From Gordionus sp. m RMFG-2023 (lineage: Eukaryota; Nematomorpha; Gordioida; Chordodea; Parachordodidae): a DNA stretch of 64,000 nucleotides. Both the position numbers and the translations under genes were made by a program. The notes below the pieces were generated by a model. The model made no database searches. It was given only the letters and a program-made list of their open reading frames with translations, and had not been told where the DNA came from. Below are positions 38,049 through 64,000 of the stretch, piece after piece (position 1 is the stretch's first letter; each line of letters begins with the position of its first letter). Where the stretch lies: assembly GCF_954871325.1 (NCBI RefSeq), contig NC_088779.1, positions 17,300,846 to 17,364,845 of the forward strand, in the 5' to 3' direction.

Positions 38049-38950
38049 GTAATAAATATTAATTTAGCTTTATTAAATTTTAATGAATACAACATATGCA
38101 GTTTAACGAAAGATTTAATGATAATTCGATGAAATTTTACATCAAACATCATTTTTTACGCCAAAGGGAATGGCAGAAAAATCAATTATTAAAGAAGATA
38201 TCGAGGATATCTGTGAATTTTAAAATTTATATTTAAGTCAAATTTTCGAAGAAATGTTGAAGTTTAGAAATATTTATAAAATGGCCAAATTTATTAAACA
38301 ATTAAATATTGATGAAATTATGAATTCTTTAGATTTCTCTTCCCCTAATTTATCTAAAATTATTAATTTAAAAATAATATTTATAAAGTATATATTTTTT
38401 GCATTTTATTTATATTATATATTAAAAATTGATGCAATAAAAATTATTTTTGAAATTTATGGGTGTCATAAAATAATTATAACTTTTTCGAGGGGGGGGG
38501 GTACTTTTAAAGGGGGTACTTTTCAGGGGGTATTCTGCTTCATTCGCTCAGAAAGTGTAGGGGCCACTAATTTTAAGTAAAGTATCATGTTACATTTTTT
38601 GAATAGCGAGTAAGACATTCCCTTTTTCACAAGATAACAGTTAAAGCTTTTCTTTTTTGGTTTACAACACTACTATATAGTATAAGCTCTAATTTGAAAG
38701 AAAAATAATTTTAAAATAATGACTATTAATAATTCAAAATTGTTAAAAAGGAACATTTTTATAAAAAAAGGCGAAATACCAAAATCATTTTTATAAAAAC
38801 ATAACATAGCCAAACCCAATATAAGTGAACCTAAAGACCTCCAATAAAATTGATGACGCAAATATAAATAATAGTGCCCCCCCCCTTCCCATAAGAGATG
38901 GATCGGATGTTTTTGTTAAACAGCTTTTAGTCCAAAAACGTTATATAATT
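38049..38950. other. Possible continuation of 37525 model; otherwise spacer
   Basis: 38190-38340 reads open in places (FEEMLKFRNIYKMAKFIKQL-like, 108 codons from 38254) but no splice junction could be fixed to the upstream exons. G and C runs near 38494 and 38876 flank a GGGGTAC repeat. Confidence 0.3.
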
Positions 38951-39150
38951 TAGAGATCTGCAAATCACGGCCAGGCCCGTTTTGGGATCGAGCTAGGTCG
39001 GGCCTAATATTTTTTAAAAAAAATCAGATTTGTTTTGTCAAATAATTGATATATTTAAAACTTGCAAGAGAGGTGCTAATATTTTTTATTTGTATTTTTT
39101 TATTAAATTTTCCTATATTTATAAAGGGCCGGGTCGTGCGGATAAATAAT
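38951..39150. mobile_element. hAT-like MITE, left end
   Basis: TAGAGATCTGCAAATCACGG followed by GGCCAGGCCCG and a GGTCGGGCC block matches the terminal part of the MITE at 61074. GGGCCGGGTCGTGCGG near 39125 may be its other side. The right border is unclear. Confidence 0.45.
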
Positions 39151-39685
39151 TTTTTTTATTTCGGGATAAATACGAAAGAAGCAAATTTTGCTTATAAATT
39201 AAAATTTAATTATTGGTTTTCTTTTCTTTTAAACTCTATTATTATTATTCATTGATTTGATTTTATCAGTTTATTTATATTTAATTGATAAATAAAAAAA
39301 TATTTGCATATTTTTAATTAAAGTTTATTCCACCACACATGTTTGAAAAATCCTCATCAGTTTTTATTATCTAATAAAAGATAACAAAAATATTATAACA
39401 TTGGTTAAAGAAATATTTTCAAATATAAAAAATTATGTAAAATTTCTTAATGTCAAATAAAATAATAATCTTTGATTTCATAAATTTGTCAATATAAAAA
39501 TAAAATAATTAAGTGTTTATTTTATATTTTTTGGCATATTCACATAGTAAGTTATATTTTCGTTCTTCATGAAAGTTGTTTGAAAAATTTTATACTAATT
39601 TACTAAAAGAAATTTATTTTCAATTGTATTGGGGCAATAATCATATAAAATATAAATTTTTCAATTTTTATAATAGAGATCATCT
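39151..39685. other. AT-rich region upstream of the Ly6 gene
   Basis: No element recognised. It should contain the promoter of the gene at 39686 if that ATG is in the first coding exon, but I cannot mark a TATA box with any confidence in this composition. Confidence 0.3.
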
Positions 39686-39836
39686 ATGGAAACTTGTAAA
39701 ATTACATCTTTAATTTACGCAAATGAGAGACGACGAATAAAGACGTTTAAGCAATCATATTTACGAACAACTATTCTAAACAATAGGATATTTGCCATTA
39801 TTTCTACTATATTATTATCTTGTCTTATTGGTCAAG
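39686..39836 (+). CDS. Ly6 protein exon 1: signal segment
   Basis: ATG at 39686; exon ends CAAG before donor GTAAAT at 39837 (phase 1). It encodes 50 residues ending in IISTILLSCLIGQ. It joins in frame to the TG that opens exon 2, giving GQVKSLQCVQC, a natural signal-to-domain junction. That fit, across 3.3 kb, is the main support. Confidence 0.7.
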
Positions 39837-42800
39837 GTAAATTTTTTTATGCTATTGAAATATTGTAAAATAATTTAATTATTAAATAAATATTCTAAAT
39901 TAATAGATTTCACATAAAATTTTCATAAATTAAGAGCTTTTATAATATTTGATGGACCTCCCTATTTTCCTGTCAATTTTTTTATTAAGTTTATATTGAT
40001 TAATCATTCAGGAGTAAAATTAGAAAAACTGGAAAGCAGTAAATATTGAATAACGTCATATATAAATAAAATATTATCATTTTATAATAAAAATTTATAT
40101 ATTTAGCCAATCTTACAAACATGCTCTTTATTTTTTTAACTTTTACAATTTGGCAAAGCCTTTACAATTCTGGTTTTTTAAATTTTCATATATTTTTAAG
40201 ACTATTTATAAGGGCATTTTTGAATTTTTAAGCTTTTCTGGTATTTCGTTTTTTACTCTTTTATAAAGAAGAGATCGTTCAGTAGGATTTTTTTATTTAG
40301 GCTTTTCTGTTTTTTTTTAAAGAATTTCATTGATATCTGCTAATTTTTTGCAAATCTATTTAAAAAATTGTAATTGTTCTCAAACTTTTTGGCAATAACT
40401 GAAATTTTGGGAAATGTTACCGGTTGAATTTTTGAACAAAATAATATCAATACTACATGGAAGTATAAATAAAATAGGTCTATTGGACCATATTTAAGGG
40501 TTAAGTAAAATCTATCATACAAATTTATCATTGAGTTTTTTCCAAAAATGGCTTTATTTCTTAGTTTTTTTTTTCGGTTCGAGCCCTTAATAATACAAAA
40601 TTGGCACATCTCCCAAAAGGTTGTATTATTGGTAGTTTAAATTTTTAGAGACTTTTATCCTAAATATTCGAAGCTAATTGAATATTTAAACTTATTTACA
40701 AATATTTAAAATTATCTATATTTAAAATGTTCTTTATAAAAAGTAATCAAATATAGAATATTAATTAAATATTAGCCTTAATATTACAGATATTTTTTCA
40801 TTACATATAATTTACCTTGATTAAACTAATTTGTCGTTTATTTCTTAATATGGCTCCATTATACAATATTCAAATATCTTATAACAAATATATATTCCAA
40901 AGTTATTAATCAAAAATATAAGAATTGAATGGCGATATTTTCACAATTATTAATTATATCCATTAATAGCCATTTATTAATGTTTAATACTCTTCATTAA
41001 TTCGGATTACAAATTTTATAATGACCGTGAATAGAATAATTACAAACTTTATTATTTAATTAATCAAATATAACACCTTACGGAACATTTTATTTTTTTA
41101 AACTTTATTTCCACATCTATAAATCTTTTTAAATTTATAAAAAAATTTCTAGAGTTTAGAAAAAAAAATTTGTTAGAAAATCTTTTTTTTAAAGAAAGAT
41201 TGATCAAATTTTACCTAAAATTTCAAACATGTTTAGTAAAAAATCTTTTAAAATTTTCATGCCTAAAAAATCTTTCAAGATGAATTCAAAATTTTATCTT
41301 TTAAAATTAAAAAATTTTAAAGATTTATTCGTATTATAAATTTTTCATTTTTGAAATGTTTCTAGAGTATTTATTTTTCGAATCAAATCTAATGTTTTTT
41401 AGGAGACAGGGGTAAAAACGACTAGTATTTTGCTTTGCCATAAAATTTTTAAACTAAACAGAGAAAATTATAGATTTATATGTACAATTCCCTCATCTAT
41501 AAAATAAAAAAACGTTTAGCTCTCTACCTATGATACTTTAAGAACTGTGATTAATTATGTAAAATGCCATTTTACCCCACACCCAAGGTAAAGCGGCTTA
41601 GCATTAGGGTAAGTCAAAAAATTAAACATAACTATATTGTTTAATTGAATAAAATATTGCAATTTTGTCTATTCATCACTTTTTAAGTATAATAATAATG
41701 TAAAAAATTATGCTAACACATTTTGATGATTTTTTGGCACATCGTACATTTCAATTATTCTTCCCCTATTAGAATATTCTTAAATTTATATTCATAACAT
41801 TGAAGCTATTTATTAATGTTCCCTTTTGCTCAAAAATATCTTTTTATATTGTGTTAATATTTAAAAATAACCAGATCAACTTTACCCCAAGGAGATATAT
41901 ATTGCACAAGTTGCGTGACTTCTAGATAAGCTATAAACTTCCGATACATTTTATTTTATAGCTAGGCTTAAGGAATATGCATACTGGTGATCTGCATCCC
42001 CGAAATATTTTTAAAAAATTTGTCCGGCCCGATCCCGATCGAAGTTATTTTTAAAGTCCGACCCGAAATAAAAATTCTCGAATTTATTTATACAAAATTT
42101 TAATTTTTTTTTATTGTATAAAACAAATAAATAAGCGCCTTTATTCTTGCAAGAATTTCTATATCAATTTATTTGACAATATATAATGCTATCATATTTA
42201 AAAATTTAAGCCCGACCTTTATTGCAAAATAATGCCAAACCAGGAAAGTATTTCAAAAAATGAACATAGATAGGGTACGTTTTTAAATGTTAAAAACAAG
42301 ATTCTATGAACCCCTATAAAACTTAATGAAAGAATACTATTATAAACAATTTACCAAGCATACTTGCCTAATTGATGATTAGTCAAATCTTATAACTCAA
42401 GTCATTAATTTTTCACATGTAACCAAAATATACTATAATTTTTAACATTATGTTTATTTTATGAAAACTTACTTTAATACAAAATTATATCAAAATAGGG
42501 TAAGCTTATATAATATATTAGATTTGAGTTCTCATCACAATCTCGATTTTAAAACTATAATCTATTCTTAAATCCATAAATCAATATATTATTTTACGCT
42601 TTTCTTTTAACTTCTTTAAATAACCCCAATTTTTATTTTTAAAAAAAAACATTAGATAGTGATATTTAAATTATTTCAAATGAGAAAAATCAATAATATA
42701 TTTTCGTTGTAAAATTAAAACCAAAATTTGAACATACATGTTTTGGAGCAAAATAAAATTAGGGCTATATGTATAACAATGTCAATTAAATGCCTTGACA

Positions 42801-44002
42801 TATTTTATCTTAATCGTTCTCTTTATGGTTAAGTTTACATATTTGTCGTAATCGGTTTCAAGTTATGATAAATTTATTATATAACTTTTTTAAAACACGA
42901 TAAGGTGAGATCTATCAAATTGATTATGTTTTTTTTGTTAACTAATAAATTTACTGTATAATTAATTTTTGTAGTATTTTTGCTTTTTTAATTTACCATA
43001 TTATCTCATTTATAAATTATTAATTAGCGGTCTTGTTTTATAAATCGTAATTTTTATTTTATGAAGAATTCATTTCTATTGAATCATGAAAAAAAAGTTT
43101 TAAAATCTCATGAATTATTTTATTTTTCTTAAAGTGAAAAGTCTTCAATGTGTGCAATGTTCCACCGATACAGACCCCCACTGTAAATGTAATCCACCAC
43201 CGCCAAGAGAATGTATTACCGCAATGTACGATCATTGCATAACTGTCAAAGAAAAAGATAACCAAGGTAATTTCATTTTAAAAATATTTTATTAACTTAA
43301 ATTTTGAATTGAATATCACATAAATTAAATATTTATTAATATCAAGGTTTCGCCTGTTAAAAATATATCAAAAATTAATGTACTTTGGAAAAATTTATTA
43401 AAATTGCATGTGTTAAAAGTTTATCAAGTTTTAGAAATAACCTTATGTTGTTTTGTAAAAAAAATCTAGACAAAATTATATAAATATTTTAAATAGCCTT
43501 TAAATATGCTTAGTAGACACAAAGAGTTCTAGAAGAATCAATTTTATAAATATTTCAAACGTGCATCTTAATAATTTAATCTACTTTTATTATATGCGAA
43601 ATAGGTAAAGTGACAGTTTTTACAAGAAGCTGCAGCCCAGAAGATTTAAAAGATGAGTGCATTACAGGTCGAACTCCCGAAGGAAAATTTAAAAAAATAT
43701 GTTACACAACCTGCACATCAGATGGATGCAATAAAGAGGAACTTATTAATGATTGCGAACCCGGATCACGAACAGAAGAAGAAATAGCTAAACTTAAGGG
43801 CCTCAAAGAAAAGGTTATAGAGGAGGCGGAAAAAAAGAAAGAAACAATTGATGAAAATGTCAAAAAAATAGATGAAAAAATTGAAAGCGAAATTGGAAAA
43901 ATTAAAGCAAAATCAGGAGCTTTCTCATCAATCAAATTCTGTATATCAGGAACATTATTAATGGCATTCAACGTGTTTTTTGTAATCTTGTTAAATTTAT
44001 AA
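39686..44002 (+). CDS. Ly6/uPAR-type three-finger surface protein, 3 exons
   Basis: Joined exons 39686-39836, 43135-43266 and 43605-44002 give about 226 residues in one open frame (phase 1 at both junctions, GT-AG). Order: a 30-residue polar N-terminus; a hydrophobic signal segment (IFAIISTILLSCLIG); a three-finger domain beginning LQCVQC and ending CTSDGCN, with further Cys in CKC, REC, DHC, RSC, DEC and KKICYTTC; a highly charged predicted helix rich in Lys and Glu (about 60 residues); small residues SGAFSS; and a hydrophobic C-terminus with no charged tail. This is the layout of a GPI-anchored Ly6 protein on the cell surface. Ligand or function cannot be told. The long polar leader means the true start could be in an earlier exon. 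The gene ends about 540 bp from the convergent SQLE stop codon. Confidence 0.8.
39837..41401. other. Ly6 intron 1, left part: no feature
   Basis: AT-rich intron sequence with no element recognised. The open frame at 40340-40609 (minus) has no domain. Confidence 0.4.
41402..42290 (-). mobile_element. Old pogo/Tigger derivative in Ly6 intron
   Basis: It starts GGAGACAGGGGTAAAAACGA after TA and follows the two other copies in order (a TTTTGC block, an ATTTTACCC block, TTTACCCCAAGG near 41882, TTGCGTGACTTCTA near 41904), with many differences. Like the 34382 copy it lacks the transposase core. A GGCCCGGCC-type MITE interrupts it at about 41975-42220; matching sequence resumes near 42225. The right end is lost. 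It is the oldest of the three copies. Confidence 0.75.
41975..42220. mobile_element. hAT-like MITE nested in old pogo copy
   Basis: It begins TGGTGATCTGCATCCCCG and has GTCCGGCCCGATCCCGATCG and a GTCCGACCCG block; the other end (AAGCCCGACC) is worn. The pogo sequence is continuous on either side, which shows it to be an insertion. Confidence 0.55.
42291..43134. other. Ly6 intron 1, right part: no feature
   Basis: AT-rich intron sequence; nothing recognised. Confidence 0.4.
43135..43266 (+). CDS. Ly6 protein exon 2: first half of domain
   Basis: Acceptor TTTTTCTTAAAG at 43134 and donor GTAATT at 43267. It encodes KSLQCVQCSTDTDPHCKC, then PPPPRECITAMYDHC, then ITVKEKDNQ: the CxxC start and next cysteines of the three-finger fold. 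Confidence 0.85.
43605..44002 (+). CDS. Ly6 protein exon 3: domain end, charged helix, tail
   Basis: Acceptor ATAG at 43604, stop TAA at 44000-44002. It encodes KVTVFTRSCSPEDL, then KKICYTTCTSDGCN (the closing signature), the Lys/Glu-rich helix from about 43760 to 43910, and the hydrophobic tail ISGTLLMAFNVFFVILLNL. Confidence 0.9.
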
Positions 44003-44244
44003 ATATTATATAGAGTAAACATGATGTAGATAATTTAATTTATGTAGAAAACTTTACTTGACGAATCTCAGGGAATCTCTAACAAGATTCTATATTTTTT
44101 AGGAATTTTTTTAAAAGATCAATACTAAAATATGTATTAAAAACCTATATATCAAAAATGTATATATAAAATACTTTATAACAATTTTATTTAAAATTTT
44201 AATTATCATTTTATGGCATAAATTAAAAATTTGAACTTGAAAAT

Positions 44245-44250
44245 AATAAA
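44245..44250 (+). terminator. Candidate poly(A) signal of the Ly6 gene
   Basis: AATAAA about 243 bp after the Ly6 stop. In such AT-rich DNA the hexamer occurs often by chance. Confidence 0.35.
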
Positions 44251-44282
44251 TTTTTTAAAATGCAATGATTGTTCGTTCAACT

Positions 44283-44288
44283 TTTATT
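44283..44288 (-). terminator. Candidate poly(A) signal of SQLE
   Basis: AATAAA on the minus strand about 250 bp after the SQLE stop codon. With the Ly6 signal only some 35 bp away on the other strand, the two 3' UTRs would meet or overlap. Confidence 0.35.
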
Positions 44289-44538
44289 GAAATTTTTGTA
44301 TATAATGTTACATATTGAGCAAATACTACATTTCAATAGTTAAATACAAAAAATGAATATAAAATTTTATAAAGATTGGCAAATATAAAGTATAATTTGT
44401 AAAAAAATCAAGGTCATGGATGGAAAATCAAAATGTATTAAAAATTAAAATGCTATTTAAATGATAAGGCAGTGTAATTTTCTTAAAACATAAAAAAATA
44501 TCATAAGTAATTAAAGTTGAATAACATTGAAAAACAAG

Positions 44539-64000
<19,462 letters not shown>

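Noticed and set aside
43702-44022. 106-codon frame on the minus strand
   Set aside because: It is antisense to Ly6 exon 3, whose frame has the family signature.

Overview
This window reads as a gene-poor, repeat-rich stretch of a very AT-rich animal nuclear genome. The evidence is spliced genes with GT-AG introns from 43 bp to several kb, a Ly6/uPAR-type surface protein (a metazoan family), and many DNA transposons. I cannot name the species. A squalene monooxygenase gene argues against insects and nematodes, which as a rule have lost sterol synthesis. The code is standard.

Only two host genes are solid, and they sit tail to tail near 44.2 kb. (1) Squalene monooxygenase (SQLE) runs on the minus strand from beyond the right edge to 44539. 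Nine exons (63617-63501, 63410-63185, 57565-57454, 57410-57165, 57107-57008, 56891-56565, 52724-52575, 44889-44802, 44746-44539) join in an open frame with matching phases and GT-AG borders; the first exon or exons, with the Rossmann GxGxxG motif, lie outside. (2) A secreted, probably GPI-anchored Ly6 protein is on the plus strand in three exons (39686-39836, 43135-43266, 43605-44002). A third, weaker candidate is a multi-exon gene with a C2H2-like finger at 37525-38048.

The rest is mostly transposons at different stages of decay. 0-6 kb: two hAT elements, one with a degenerate ZMYM/TTF-type transposase and one bounded by an 8-bp target duplication, plus a nested hAT MITE. 6-12 kb: fragments of an unnamed dispersed repeat and of a LINE-like element. 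13.3-15.6 kb: a pogo/Tigger-type element with TA duplications; a deleted 1.3-kb derivative lies at 34.4-35.7 kb and an old copy at 41.4-42.3 kb. 16 kb: a LINE reverse-transcriptase fragment. 22.4-29.0 kb: a 6.6-kb composite fold-back MULE with a perfect 9-bp duplication; its left arm carries about 63 copies of a 14-bp unit present only once or twice in the right arm. 30-36 kb: hAT MITEs and a pogo derivative. 44.9-63.2 kb: the SQLE introns, packed with a gag-only LTR fossil, fold-back elements, hAT MITEs, a LINE 3' fragment and a hAT fold-back with a BED-finger remnant.

The two host genes have no obvious functional link. SQLE makes 2,3-oxidosqualene for sterols in the ER; the Ly6 protein would be on the cell surface. 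All similarity calls were made by eye from motifs recalled from the families, with no database search. Element borders without a stated duplication are approximate.
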